Below, piece after piece: positions 17,859 through 27,247 of a DNA stretch of 44,927 nucleotides. This DNA comes from Burkholderiales bacterium (lineage in GTDB: Bacteria > Pseudomonadota > Gammaproteobacteria > Burkholderiales > Burkholderiaceae_C), in NCBI GenBank assembly GCA_947451035.1, contig CANFXR010000014.1:1-44927 (forward strand), written 5' to 3'. The notes beneath the pieces are model-generated. The model saw nothing but the letters and a program-made list of their open reading frames with translations. It was not told the origin of the DNA and made no database searches. Within the stretch, counting starts at the first letter, position 1. Each line of letters begins with the position of its first letter. The translations under genes and the position numbers were made by a program.

Positions 17859-18644
17859 CTATTTGACGAGTCGGTTGAGCGCTGCGGCGTCAAAACTGTC
17901 TGAGGTCTGCGCGTCGGCCGGCACGCAACCGCCAGAAGATGGGGCATCGCTCGGTCGTGGCGCGGACAGCGTCTCGACCGCCTGCCACAGCATCGTGATC
18001 TGGTGCTCCTGCGCAGCGGCATGGTCGATCAGCGACTTCATCGCCTGCGCCACCGGGTCGTCGCCCTGGGTGATGCCGTAGGCCGAAAAACCCAGTTTGG
18101 CTGCCGTTTCCTCGCGCTGCGCATCGGCCTGCGCGTCGATCACCCGCGCCGGGTTGCCCACCGCCGTGGCGCCGGCAGGCACCGCCTTGAGCACCACCGC
18201 GTTCGAGCCGATGCGCGCGTTGTCGCCCACCGAAAAACCACCCAGCACCTGCGAATTGGCGCCGACGATCACGCCACAGCCCAGCGTCGGGTGCCGCTTG
18301 GCGCCCTTCCACAGCGAGGTGCCGCCCAGGGTCACGCCCTGATAAATCGTGCAGTCGTCGCCGACCTCGGCGGTCTCGCCGATCACCACGCCCATGCCGT
18401 GGTCGATGAACACGCGCCGGCCGATCTGCGCGCCGGGGTGGATTTCGATCCCCGAAAAAAACCGGCCCAGTTGCGAAATGAAGCGCCCCGGCCAGCGCAG
18501 CCCGCGCACCCAGCACCCGTGCGCCAGCCGGTGAAACATCAGCACGTGCAAGCCGGGATAGCACGTCAGCACCTCCCAGGCAGTGCGCGCCGCAGGGTCG
18601 CGCTCGAGGATGCAGTCGATGTCTTCGCTCAGGCGCTTGAACAT
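17859..18644 (-). CDS. cysE: Serine O-acetyltransferase CysE
   Basis: CysE makes O-acetylserine from serine and acetyl-CoA, the first step of cysteine synthesis. The 261-residue protein has the N-terminal helical region [20 protein letters not shown], then the left-handed beta-helix of hexapeptide repeats. The active-site stretch is [20 protein letters not shown], followed by [18 protein letters not shown] and the acetyl-CoA-binding [22 protein letters not shown]. The C-terminal about 75 residues are longer and more variable than in the short beta-proteobacterial form. Such tails end in a hydrophobic residue that docks into CysK; here it ends with LVK, so that interaction is uncertain. Confidence 0.94.
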   Translation of the reverse strand: MFKRLSEDIDCILERDPAARTAWEVLTCYPGLHVLMFHRLAHGCWVRGLRWPGRFISQLGRFFSGIEIHPGAQIGRRVFIDHGMGVVIGETAEVGDDCTIYQGVTLGGTSLWKGAKRHPTLGCGVIVGANSQVLGGFSVGDNARIGSNAVVLKAVPAGATAVGNPARVIDAQADAQREETAAKLGFSAYGITQGDDPVAQAMKSLIDHAAAQEHQITMLWQAVETLSAPRPSDAPSSGGCVPADAQTSDSFDAAALNRLVK

Positions 18645-18770
18645 GGTGGTCAGAAAGTGATTCGACGGTCAGTCTAGTCGCAGCGATGGATCCTTCGCGC
18701 TGGCGTGTGCCAGCGAACCAGGCATCACGGCCAACAGCAGCACTTTGCGACCGCGAGCCCAAGCAGGCGT

Positions 18771-18798
18771 AAAAAAGGCTCCCGAAGGAGCCTTTTCG
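18771..18798 (-). terminator. Rho-independent terminator of the PEP-CTERM gene
   Basis: An AAGGCTCC/GGAGCCTT stem (18775-18782 and 18787-18794) encloses a four-base loop. Read on the minus strand it is followed by a run of T residues (complement of the A tract 18771-18776). It sits 28 bases past the stop of the PEP-CTERM gene and upstream of cysE, so it should separate the two transcripts. Confidence 0.88.
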
Positions 18799-18821
18799 CC
18801 GAACCAGGTCAAAACCCGGTA

Positions 18822-19457
18822 TCAGGCAGCCTTGCGGCGGCGAGCCATGAAGCCCACCACGCCCAAGCCGGCCAGCATCAGGGCGTAGGTTTCTGGCTCT
18901 GGCACTGCGGTCACGGAGAAGTCCGTGGCCTCAAACGCGTTTTGAGCTCTCTCACCATTCAGGGAGAAAACCAACCCGGTGATTTCAGTGTCGCCGTTCT
19001 GGCCATCAAGCTGGAAGCCAATGTAGGCGGAAGATCCGTTCGAACCGCTGAAGGTCAGCGGGAGAGTCGCGAAACTGAGGCCTGATGCATCAAATTCGTA
19101 ATATCCACCAAAGTCACCGTTGTCAGTCACCACCGTCAGGTGGTTAAAGGTGTCAGGCGAGCCCCACAAGAAACTAACGTAGGTGACGGGGTCGGGCAGA
19201 CCCGAAAGATCAACCGTGGTGATCGAGTGGGCATTTTGAGGCACGTAACCGACTGCAATGTAGGACGATCCTTGCATGCCGGCTGGCGCGAGCCTGATGT
19301 AATCCACGCTACCCGTGTAGATGTCGGCAGCAGTTGCGATCGTGGTCAAGTCAAGAAAGGTCAACGAATTGGAATTGCCGGCAACGACATTGACGCCGGC
19401 GTTCGCACCCAGCGCGCAACAGGCCAAACCCGCCGTTACAAATACATTTTTCAACAT
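18822..19457 (-). CDS. PEP-CTERM sorting domain-containing secreted protein
   Basis: The 211-residue protein has an N-terminal signal peptide (MLKNVFVTAGLACCALGANA). At the C-terminus is a full PEP-CTERM tripartite signal: VPEPETYALMLAGLG, a hydrophobic stretch ending GFMA, and the basic tail RRRKAA. Such tails are recognised by exosortases, which process and anchor or release the protein during transport; this connects it to the exosortase-A-type polysaccharide locus starting at 25 kb. The central 165 residues are beta-rich, Gly/Ser/Thr/Asp-rich and cysteine-free, with no domain I can name. The coding DNA has noticeably lower GC than its neighbours. The start at 19457 is fixed by the signal peptide; a 28-codon extension is possible but unlikely. 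Confidence 0.9.
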   Translation of the reverse strand: MLKNVFVTAGLACCALGANAGVNVVAGNSNSLTFLDLTTIATAADIYTGSVDYIRLAPAGMQGSSYIAVGYVPQNAHSITTVDLSGLPDPVTYVSFLWGSPDTFNHLTVVTDNGDFGGYYEFDASGLSFATLPLTFSGSNGSSAYIGFQLDGQNGDTEITGLVFSLNGERAQNAFEATDFSVTAVPEPETYALMLAGLGVVGFMARRRKAA

Positions 19458-19539
19458 GATGGACTCCAAGTTGCTGTTATCGGAGAGCCACCTTGGCGCC
19501 CCACGTGGAGAACGGTAACCTTTCGTTTCAGACACGAAC

Positions 19540-19557
19540 ACCCCCTATTCAGGGGGT
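19540..19557 (+). promoter_or_regulatory. Strong hairpin between trmJ and the PEP-CTERM gene
   Basis: Perfect seven-base arms ACCCCCT (19540-19546) and AGGGGGT (19551-19557) enclose a four-base loop. On the plus strand a short T run (19557-19560) follows; on the minus strand, the direction of both flanking genes, the tail is not T-rich. It could be a terminator for trmJ, a structured leader for the PEP-CTERM mRNA, or a guard against antisense transcription. A ten-base palindrome, ACAAATTTGT, lies next to it at 19567-19576. Confidence 0.5.
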
Positions 19558-19588
19558 TTTGCAGTCACAAATTTGTCGCAATCTGGCC

Positions 19589-20338
19589 TCAGCGCTTGGG
19601 TGGCGTGGCAGCGCGCGCGATTCCGCGCAGGATCTGGACCTCTTCCACGCTGAGCGAGAGGCGGTTGAGGGCTGAATTGAGCCTCGGCATCAGTTTTTTG
19701 GGCGAATCCGGGTCCAGAAATCCGATCTCGACCAGCACCTGCTGCCAGTGATCCAGCGCACCTTGCACGGCGACCGCGTCGGCCATGTGGGTCTGTGGGG
19801 TGCGCGGCAGCACGCTGAAGCCGCCGAGCGCCTGGCGCCAGTCGTAGGCGATCAGCTGCACCGCCTGCGCCAGGTTCAGCGAACCGTAGCCCGGGGCGGT
19901 CGGGATGCTCAGGCAGGCGTGGCACTTGTAGACATCGTCGTTGCTCATGCCGTAACGCTCGCAACCGAACACGAAGGCCACGCGATGCGCGCTGGGCGCG
20001 AGGGTCGAAAACAACTCGCGTGGCGCGTGCGTGGGCGGGCCGAAATCGCGTGGCGTCATGGCCGTGGCGCAGGCGTAGGTCACGCCGTCGAGTGCTTCGG
20101 CCAGCGTGTCGACCACGCGTGCGCCACCCAGCACATCGAGCGCGCCGCTGGCCAGTGAAATCGCCTCGGCCTTGCCCTGCACGTTGGCGTAACGCGGCGC
20201 CACCAGCACCAGGTCGGTGAACCCCATCACCTTCATCGCCCGCGCGGCCGAGCCCACGTTGCCGGGATGGCTGGTGTTGATCAGCACGAATCGGGTCGAA
20301 TCAGGCGTGGCAGCGGTCATGTCGTCGGGCGTGGGCAT
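19589..20338 (-). CDS. trmJ: tRNA (cytidine/uridine-2'-O-)-methyltransferase TrmJ (SPOUT family)
   Basis: The 249-residue protein begins with the SPOUT signature [23 protein letters not shown] at about residues 16-38, then [10 protein letters not shown]. The knotted SAM-binding part has [14 protein letters not shown] and [22 protein letters not shown]. TrmJ methylates the 2'-hydroxyl of residue 32 in several tRNAs. Length and motifs fit TrmJ better than the related TrmL, which is shorter. The first ATG at 20338 and a second one six codons in are both possible starts. It is divergent from suhB by about 110 bases, a pairing also seen in other Burkholderiales. Confidence 0.92.
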   Translation of the reverse strand: MPTPDDMTAATPDSTRFVLINTSHPGNVGSAARAMKVMGFTDLVLVAPRYANVQGKAEAISLASGALDVLGGARVVDTLAEALDGVTYACATAMTPRDFGPPTHAPRELFSTLAPSAHRVAFVFGCERYGMSNDDVYKCHACLSIPTAPGYGSLNLAQAVQLIAYDWRQALGGFSVLPRTPQTHMADAVAVQGALDHWQQVLVEIGFLDPDSPKKLMPRLNSALNRLSLSVEEVQILRGIARAATPPKR

Positions 20339-20451
20339 CGGGGCACTCTAAACTTGGCATTATCCGAACGCGGTTGCAGCCGACGCGTCTCGCGCCCCGA
20401 CCGGGCGGCTCTTTACTCCTGTCAGTCCTCACCCACCCACAAGGTTGCACC

Positions 20452-21477
20452 ATGTCGCAAGCGCTCCATCCCATGCTCAACATCGCCATCAAGGCGGCAC
20501 GCGCGGCAGGGTCGATCATCAACCGCGCATCGCTCGACCTGGATCTGCTGACCGTCAGCAGCAAGGCGCCCAACGACTTCGTGACCGAGGTCGATCAGGC
20601 CGCCGAGCGCGCGATCATCGAGGTGCTGCTCACCGCCTACCCCGGCCACGGCATCCTGGCCGAGGAATCGGGCAACGAGCACGGGGCCAAGGACAGCGAC
20701 TACCTGTGGATCATCGATCCGCTGGACGGCACCACCAACTTCATCCACGGCTTTCCGGTCTACGCGGTGTCGATCGCGCTGGCGTTTCGCGGCCAGGTGC
20801 AGCAAGCGGTGGTCTACGACCCGTCCCGCAACGACCTGTTCTTCGCGTCCAAGGGCCGCGGCGCCTATCGCAACGACAAGCGCCTGCGCGTGTCCAAGCG
20901 CATCCGCATGAGCGAAGCGCTCATCGGCACCGGCTTTCCATTCCGCAAGGGCGACAACTTCAGGCGCTACGTGCAGATGTTCGAAGCCGTGATGCAAAAC
21001 TGTGCCGGCCTGCGACGCCCGGGTGCTGCCGCGCTGGACCTGTGTTACGTCGCTGCGGGCTACTACGACGGTTTCTTCGAGACCGGCCTGAGCCCGTGGG
21101 ACATCGCCGCAGGCTCGCTGATGATCACCGAGGCCGGCGGGCTGATCGGCAACTTCACCGGCGAAGCCGATTTCCTGTACCAGCGCGAAGTCGTCGCCGG
21201 CAACCCGAAGATCTACGGCCAGCTGGTGCAAACGCTCGCGCCCTACACCCGTGTGATCAAGGCCGATGCGTCAGCCAGCAGCCCCCGCACCGTCGCAGCG
21301 CAAGCCGAGAGCGCCCCGTCCGGCGCCGAGCTGAGCCCCGAATCCGCGCTGTCGGCGGCGCTGGGCGTGAGTGACGTAGCGGCCGCCGAGACCGCCGTCG
21401 AAACCGCGCCCGAGAAGAAAAAAGCCGTGCGCATTCGCAAGGCCGACATCGCACCGAAGGGCGACGCGCCGTTCTGA
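20452..21477 (+). CDS. suhB: Inositol monophosphatase family protein (SuhB) with C-terminal extension
   Basis: SuhB dephosphorylates inositol-1-phosphate and, in enterobacteria, also works as a subunit of ribosomal-RNA antitermination complexes. The metal-binding motifs are clear: [36 protein letters not shown] and, late, [18 protein letters not shown]. The core of about 268 residues is standard. It is followed by about 73 additional residues that are Ala/Ser/Glu-rich and then basic ([18 protein letters not shown]), not part of the catalytic fold and probably disordered. The ATG at 20452 ([16 protein letters not shown]) matches family starts. It is divergent from trmJ. Confidence 0.93.
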   Translation: MSQALHPMLNIAIKAARAAGSIINRASLDLDLLTVSSKAPNDFVTEVDQAAERAIIEVLLTAYPGHGILAEESGNEHGAKDSDYLWIIDPLDGTTNFIHGFPVYAVSIALAFRGQVQQAVVYDPSRNDLFFASKGRGAYRNDKRLRVSKRIRMSEALIGTGFPFRKGDNFRRYVQMFEAVMQNCAGLRRPGAAALDLCYVAAGYYDGFFETGLSPWDIAAGSLMITEAGGLIGNFTGEADFLYQREVVAGNPKIYGQLVQTLAPYTRVIKADASASSPRTVAAQAESAPSGAELSPESALSAALGVSDVAAAETAVETAPEKKKAVRIRKADIAPKGDAPF

Positions 21478-21557
21478 CCCGCGCTGCGCTCATGCGGCAG
21501 GCCTTGACCGCACTCAACGCCAGCACGCCCTGAGCGCTCGACATTGACCCGCGCAGC

Positions 21558-23615
21558 ATGGGGCTGCCAGCGGGAGGTCGGGTGCCTGGGGATCTGGCTT
21601 TTGCAGCAAGGCACGGCCTCGGCAACGCGCACCGCGTGGCGCCCGGGCCGGCGGCGCGTGCACCCTGCGAGGAGCCTCAAGTCCCGCTGCGTGGCGTGAT
21701 CCAGCCGTGGGGTATCCGTGTGGGCACTCACGCCGCAGGTCGTCGTGAGCGCATACGCTGGCGCGCCCTGTCAGGTAGCCTGTTCACCGCCTACGAGCCG
21801 GACGAGCAGCACGCGTCGGCGCGGGTTCACCACGGGCTGATCGAGCGGCTGGGGCGCGTCGAGCACATCGTCGAGCTTGACAAGCGATCGGCACAGGCGC
21901 GCGCCGGCTGCATCGCAGTTCGCTTCGATGCCGTGGCCTGGCTGTCGTCGGGCACCGGTTCATCGTGGGTGAGCGAAGGCGGTCTGCGTGCCGAAGGCCA
22001 TGCCGCCATCGCCTGCGACGGGGTGCACGGGCTGCTGGTGATCGACCGCCCGGGCCGGGTCGACGACGACTGGGTTTCCCGCCTCGAACGGCACCCCGTG
22101 CTGGGCCGCGTCGCCGCGCTGATCGATGTGGGTGGCACGGGCTTCTGGCTGCGCGCCACGCACCTGCGGGCCACCCACCTGAGCGGCCCCGACGGGCTGG
22201 GGCATCTGGTGCTCGAACTGGCGGGCAGCCCGGTGCTGCCCGCCGCGGGCCGCTGGATCGTCACGCGGCGATTCGCCCACGAGCGCGCACCGCTAGCCCT
22301 GCCGCCCGGCCAGCCCATGCCCGTGATCCAGCCCCATGGCGATGCCCATTGGCACATGGCCGATGCGGCCGATCTGTTCAGCGTGCTGCGACCTGCGGCA
22401 TCGGCACCGCCGCGCACCGAATACGGCTTGCTGCACGACACCGGCACGAGCCGGCTGTACTTTGCGCAGCCCCGCATCGAGCGCATCGCCGTCACCAGCA
22501 GCGGCGAATGCGCTCGCTTGCGGCTGGCGCCCGACCAGCGCGTGCAGTTCGCCGACTGGTGCGCGCTACTGAACTCCGACACCGAGTTTCCGCCGCCCGA
22601 CGCCGTGTGCAGCATGCGCCTGACCGAGGCCGAGATGCCCGCCTTCGGGGTCGATGGCTGGCGCTTCCATGTGCGCCGTCCCTGGCCCGACTCGCGAAGC
22701 GCCACCCTCGTGCACACCGGCGCCGTGCGGTTGCAACTGCGCCGGGGCGATGCCGCGCAGCCCGGCGCCGCCTGGCTCGATCTCGCCTTCGACGACACGA
22801 GCTGGTCGACGTCGCCGGGGCCGCTTTGCATCGATGTGCAGGCGCACGGCGAGCAACTGCTGAGTTTCGCCTTCGACGCCGAGCACGCCGATGCGCACAC
22901 CGCGCCGCATTTGGTGCGCCCACGCCTCATCCCGGGCCCCGCGCTCGGGCCGATCGATGCCTGGCTGCCGGGGCTGTGGAGCCTGAGCACGGGCGGGCAC
23001 GGCGGCTCCGGTCTGCCCGCCACCGTGCCCTTGCGACTCGACGCCGGGCAATTGCACATGGGCTGCAGCGTGCAACTCGGCGATGTGGACTGGGGCTTCG
23101 GTCGCCTCGAGCACGCGCTGCTGACGCTGGGCGGCACGGTCACCGCCCGACCCGCCGGCGTGGCGTTCGGTCTGGGACTGGGCCACGAGTCCGCGCCGAT
23201 GACGCTGATCGCCGGACCACACACCGGCGCGGCCTTCGTGCGCATCGGTGTGCTGAGCGACGGCCCACAGATCGATGTGCGCGTGGCGCTGGTGCTGCCC
23301 GTGCAACTCGCGCCTGATGCGCCGGACAGCGCCTTCGCGCAGCTGGCCGTCAACCTGCAAACGGATTGGGGCAAACCGGTTCGCCTCGGCGGCGTGGCGA
23401 GCGGCCACGCCAGGGTCGATGTGCTGGATGGCCTGGCCCGTGTCAGCCTGGCGGTCGAGTCGCCGTGCCGTGTGCTCCCTGAGCGCCCCACGCCCGGCCA
23501 CGTTCGCCTCGAGGCCGATCTGATGGCCGGCGTGCACCTGCCGTTGTGCAGCCTGCTCGACACGGACGCGCACACCGGCTGGCCGCTGGGGATCGCCATC
23601 GCACGCGGCGCCTGA
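21558..23615 (+). CDS. Uncharacterised large protein A (first of an unknown pair)
   Basis: I do not recognise this 685-residue protein. The frame is open for more than 2 kb with no stop and the same GC-rich third positions as its neighbours, so it is very likely coding. The first 60 residues look unlike protein (Gly/Ala/Arg/Pro-rich) and the true start may be a GTG near 21720. After that the protein is beta-rich and Asp/His-rich, with stretches such as LIDVGGTGFWLRATHLRATHL, LLHDTGTSRLYFAQPRIERI and GPIDAWLPGLWSLSTGG. There is no signal peptide or membrane segment. It is followed within about 20 bases by a second unknown protein, suggesting an operon. It may lack an original N-terminal part. 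I give no function. Confidence 0.7.
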   Translation: MGLPAGGRVPGDLAFAARHGLGNAHRVAPGPAARAPCEEPQVPLRGVIQPWGIRVGTHAAGRRERIRWRALSGSLFTAYEPDEQHASARVHHGLIERLGRVEHIVELDKRSAQARAGCIAVRFDAVAWLSSGTGSSWVSEGGLRAEGHAAIACDGVHGLLVIDRPGRVDDDWVSRLERHPVLGRVAALIDVGGTGFWLRATHLRATHLSGPDGLGHLVLELAGSPVLPAAGRWIVTRRFAHERAPLALPPGQPMPVIQPHGDAHWHMADAADLFSVLRPAASAPPRTEYGLLHDTGTSRLYFAQPRIERIAVTSSGECARLRLAPDQRVQFADWCALLNSDTEFPPPDAVCSMRLTEAEMPAFGVDGWRFHVRRPWPDSRSATLVHTGAVRLQLRRGDAAQPGAAWLDLAFDDTSWSTSPGPLCIDVQAHGEQLLSFAFDAEHADAHTAPHLVRPRLIPGPALGPIDAWLPGLWSLSTGGHGGSGLPATVPLRLDAGQLHMGCSVQLGDVDWGFGRLEHALLTLGGTVTARPAGVAFGLGLGHESAPMTLIAGPHTGAAFVRIGVLSDGPQIDVRVALVLPVQLAPDAPDSAFAQLAVNLQTDWGKPVRLGGVASGHARVDVLDGLARVSLAVESPCRVLPERPTPGHVRLEADLMAGVHLPLCSLLDTDAHTGWPLGIAIARGA

Positions 23616-23631
23616 GCGGGTGGTGACGGCG

Positions 23632-25035
23632 ATGGATGGCACGGGCTTGTCCCTGATGCTGTTTCCGCAGCGCTGGGACGGCTGCCGGCTGAGCGCCTCG
23701 CTGCTGGTGCTGCCGCGCGGCGATCCGCTGCACGCACCGCTGTGGGCCGAAGGCGCAGCCTTTGCCGGCGCGCCGCTCGCGCTGCAGCTGGCGTTGCAAC
23801 CCGGCGGCGATGCGTTCACACCGGGTGGCGCGGGCAACCTGTCGGTGGACTTCACGCCGCCGCTGGCGCCCCGCGCCGTCGAGCTGTTCAGCGCGCTGCA
23901 CGCGCAGTTTTTGCCCACGCCGCCGCCATCGAACCCGCAAGCGCTGTGGCGCTGGCGCGAGCAGCGCCGCGCCCGCTGGGCCGCGCTCGCAGCGGTGCGC
24001 AAGGTGCTGCCCGAGAGTTACCTCGCAGCGCTGGGCGGCACGCACGCCGGCCGCGACGCATTGCAGCGGGCCGCATCCATGCTTTCCGAGGCCGACCTGT
24101 CGCGACGCCTGATCCGATCGGCCAGCGAGCCACAGCCCGCCGCCGAGCGTCAGCTTTCGTGGGGCGAGGTGCTGTCGCACGCGCTGCGGCAGCCGGCGCT
24201 TGCGCGCGCGCTCGGGCTGGTGATCGACATCGACACCGGCTTCACCGGCTGGGACGTGGCGAGCGCGCTGTCGCAAGGCGGCTGGTTGCAAGTGACGCTG
24301 GCCGCAGCGCAGCGCCACCTGGCATCGGGCCTGGCCGTGCGCATCCCGCCGCTCGGTGCAGCGCCACGGCCGCTGTTTGCGGCGATGCTGTTTTGCGATG
24401 ACGCCACCGGCACGGCGCCCCGCCCTCACCCGTGGCGGGCCGAGGCCGACGCCTACAGCGACGGCTTTGCGCACGTGGTGCACTCCACCGAGTACCGGCC
24501 GCTCGGCGCCAGCCTGCCGCTGCCCCCACCGCCGGGCGTCCACCCGGGACTCGCGATCGGTTGGGACGACGAGCAGGTGCTCGCCTGGGCTCAGCGGCAC
24601 ATCGATGCGCTGTGCTCGCCCGCCGGGGCCCGCGGTTGGCCCGGCGTGGCCGGCTACCGCGTGGATGTGCGCGAACGCGGCGCCGCCCACACCGCCTGGC
24701 GCTCGTTGTGCGGCTTGCGCGGCACGGTGTCCGTGGGGCGCTGGCACAGCGATTTCATCGGCGAGTCGCGCATCGACGTGGCGCCGCTGCTGGCCGGCCA
24801 CGGCGACGAGGCCTTCGCGTACCTGCCGCGCCACTTCGCCCACTGGCACGGCGGCTCGCTGGTGGCGGGACCGCCGAGCGCGTGGAGCGCCCAGCCCTGG
24901 CCACCCGATCAGCCGCTGCCCGAACTGCACCCCGGCAGCGACTGGGAATTCCGCGTCCGCCTGGTCGATCTGAGCGGCGGCGGCCCGCAACTGAGCGACC
25001 AGCCCGTGGCCGGCACAGGCCACCGCGCGTCTTGA
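23632..25035 (+). CDS. Uncharacterised large protein B (second of an unknown pair), possibly truncated
   Basis: This is a 467-residue protein that I cannot assign. It begins MDGTGLSLMLFPQRWDG and continues LSASLLVLPRGDPLHAPL. A central part has VIDIDTGFTGWDVASALSQGG, and a C-terminal part has AIGWDDEQVLAWAQRHIDAL, VAGYRVDVRERG and FAYLPRHFAHWHGGSLV. It is cytoplasmic by appearance, with no signal peptide or membrane helices. The last residues (PVAGTGHRAS) look like an abrupt end after a well-ordered region, so a longer ancestral protein may have been cut here, next to the start of the polysaccharide locus. GTG codons at 23620 and 23623 are alternative starts. It lies about 16 bases after protein A and presumably acts with it. 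Confidence 0.7.
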   Translation: MDGTGLSLMLFPQRWDGCRLSASLLVLPRGDPLHAPLWAEGAAFAGAPLALQLALQPGGDAFTPGGAGNLSVDFTPPLAPRAVELFSALHAQFLPTPPPSNPQALWRWREQRRARWAALAAVRKVLPESYLAALGGTHAGRDALQRAASMLSEADLSRRLIRSASEPQPAAERQLSWGEVLSHALRQPALARALGLVIDIDTGFTGWDVASALSQGGWLQVTLAAAQRHLASGLAVRIPPLGAAPRPLFAAMLFCDDATGTAPRPHPWRAEADAYSDGFAHVVHSTEYRPLGASLPLPPPPGVHPGLAIGWDDEQVLAWAQRHIDALCSPAGARGWPGVAGYRVDVRERGAAHTAWRSLCGLRGTVSVGRWHSDFIGESRIDVAPLLAGHGDEAFAYLPRHFAHWHGGSLVAGPPSAWSAQPWPPDQPLPELHPGSDWEFRVRLVDLSGGGPQLSDQPVAGTGHRAS

Positions 25036-25107
25036 TTGAACTCAATGGCGCCAGCGCGGCGGCGCTTGACGATGCACCCGATCCAGTCCGTTTGAAGAAG
25101 GTAAAAA

Positions 25108-25755
25108 ATGACCCACCCCCAGGCGATGGTTTTCACGTCCCTCCGCGCGTTCGCCGTGCGGTGGCTTGCCGCCGCGATGGCCACGGCCTTGCTGGCGTCG
25201 TGCAGTTCGTACTCGGCCACCGAGCCGGCGCCGGCCAAGGTCAGCGCCGCGCCGCAGCGCTACCGCATCGGACCGAGCGACACGCTCAACGTGCTGGTGT
25301 GGCGCAACCCCGAGTTGTCGACCACCGTGATGGTGCGCCCCGACGGCTACATCTCGACGCCGCTGGTCGACGACCTGCAAGCCGCCGGTCGCAGCCCGGT
25401 CGATGTGGCGCGCGACATCGAAAAGGCGCTGGGGCGCTACGTGCGCGACCCGGTGGTCAGCGTGACCGTGCCAGGCTTCCAGGGCGACATCTCCGATCAG
25501 GTGCGCATCCTCGGCGAGGCCGCCAAGCCGCAGTCGGTGCCTTACCGCCAGAACATGACGGTGCTCGATGCCATCTTGCAAGCCGGCGGCATGACCGAAT
25601 TCGCCGACGGCAACAAGACGGTGCTGATCCGCAGTTCGCAAGGCGACAAGCGCTACAGCGTGCGCCTGAAGGACCTGATGCAACGCGGCGATCTGTCGGC
25701 CAATGTGCCGGTGATGCCCGGCGACATCATCCTGGTGCCTGCTGGATTCTTCTGA
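25108..25755 (+). CDS. Exopolysaccharide export outer-membrane lipoprotein, XrtA/PEP-CTERM-associated type
   Basis: This 215-residue Wza-like protein belongs to the poly-export family. The N-terminus is a lipoprotein signal with lipobox LLASC (Cys32), so the mature protein is anchored to the outer membrane. The poly-export domain follows: YRIGPSDTLNVLVWRNPELS, VRPDGYISTPLVDDLQAAG and a SLBB domain with QVRILGEAAKPQSVPYRQNM and GGMTEFADGNKT. The wording of these stretches is that of the group tied to exosortase A systems (TIGR03027 type) rather than classical Wza. A good ribosome site (AGAAGG) precedes the ATG. Its inner-membrane partner is the chain-length protein at 42.9 kb, 17 kb away. Confidence 0.92.
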   Translation: MTHPQAMVFTSLRAFAVRWLAAAMATALLASCSSYSATEPAPAKVSAAPQRYRIGPSDTLNVLVWRNPELSTTVMVRPDGYISTPLVDDLQAAGRSPVDVARDIEKALGRYVRDPVVSVTVPGFQGDISDQVRILGEAAKPQSVPYRQNMTVLDAILQAGGMTEFADGNKTVLIRSSQGDKRYSVRLKDLMQRGDLSANVPVMPGDIILVPAGFF

Positions 25756-25862
25756 ATCGCTGAGCACGAGTCGGAAAAAACGTAACAACCGTCAGCAAAT
25801 CCTCGCTGATGGCGTTGCGAAATCTTCCGGGTCGCCCATGATTTCGCGCGCGTTTCGGCTGA

Positions 25863-25883
25863 CTTGTAAGCAGCGCTTACAAG
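25863..25883. promoter_or_regulatory. Perfect 9-bp inverted repeat, operator candidate
   Basis: CTTGTAAGC (25863-25871) and GCTTACAAG (25875-25883) are exact reverse complements separated by AGC. The short spacer and the A/T-containing core in otherwise GC-rich DNA suggest a dimeric regulator site, or a small hairpin in the export-gene 3' region. The regulator is unknown. Confidence 0.45.
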
Positions 25884-26001
25884 CGCTTGGGCGCGCCATT
25901 TCGCGTCGCGGCAGCCGGGCGTCACGACTGGCACAGCAGCCCAGGCGAGCGGGTTGCGATCCCGCAAAACGCGCTGCCAGACACATTTGCTCACCACTTG
26001 A

Positions 26002-26025
26002 GGCCACCTTTCGGGTGGCCTTTCG
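26002..26025 (+). terminator. Terminator-like hairpin downstream of the export gene
   Basis: GGCCACC (26002-26008) and GGTGGCC (26014-26020) form a perfect stem with a five-base loop, followed by only three T residues (26021-26023). It is a plausible weak rho-independent terminator for the transcript of the export lipoprotein gene, about 250 bases after its stop, or an element in front of the secreted-protein gene. Confidence 0.55.
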
Positions 26026-26189
26026 ACTTGTATCAGGGGGGGTTTCGATCGATGGGGTAATGGCCAGGACGGCTGCCCAGCACTGCATCTGCATCCAGCG
26101 GAAGTGCGATGGCCAGTCGGCAAGAACGCAGCGCCGGGCGACATGCCTGAACGCGGCATACAGCCACCTGACTATCCGATCGAGAAACC

Positions 26190-27191
<1,002 letters not shown>

Positions 27192-27247
27192 TGAACCGCA
27201 CCACCCAGCCCTCCCTGAAACCCGCTGTCCGACTCCAGGAAAACACC

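Larger units (their letters stand above)
25756..26189. other. Long intergenic region between the export gene and the secreted protein gene
   Basis: I find no convincing gene in these 434 bases. They hold an inverted repeat at 25863-25883, a GCGGG/CCCGC stem at 25949-25965 and a terminator-like hairpin at 26002-26025. The remaining bases upstream of 26190 probably contain the promoter of the secreted-protein genes, but no good -35/-10 pair stands out. An open frame that crosses the region upstream of the beta-helix gene has no protein-like character. Confidence 0.6.

Noticed and set aside
25928-25946. TGGCAC at 25930, a possible sigma-54 -24 element, as used by PrsK/PrsR-controlled exosortase loci
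   Set aside because: No TTGC box follows at the required spacing, so I do not call a promoter.
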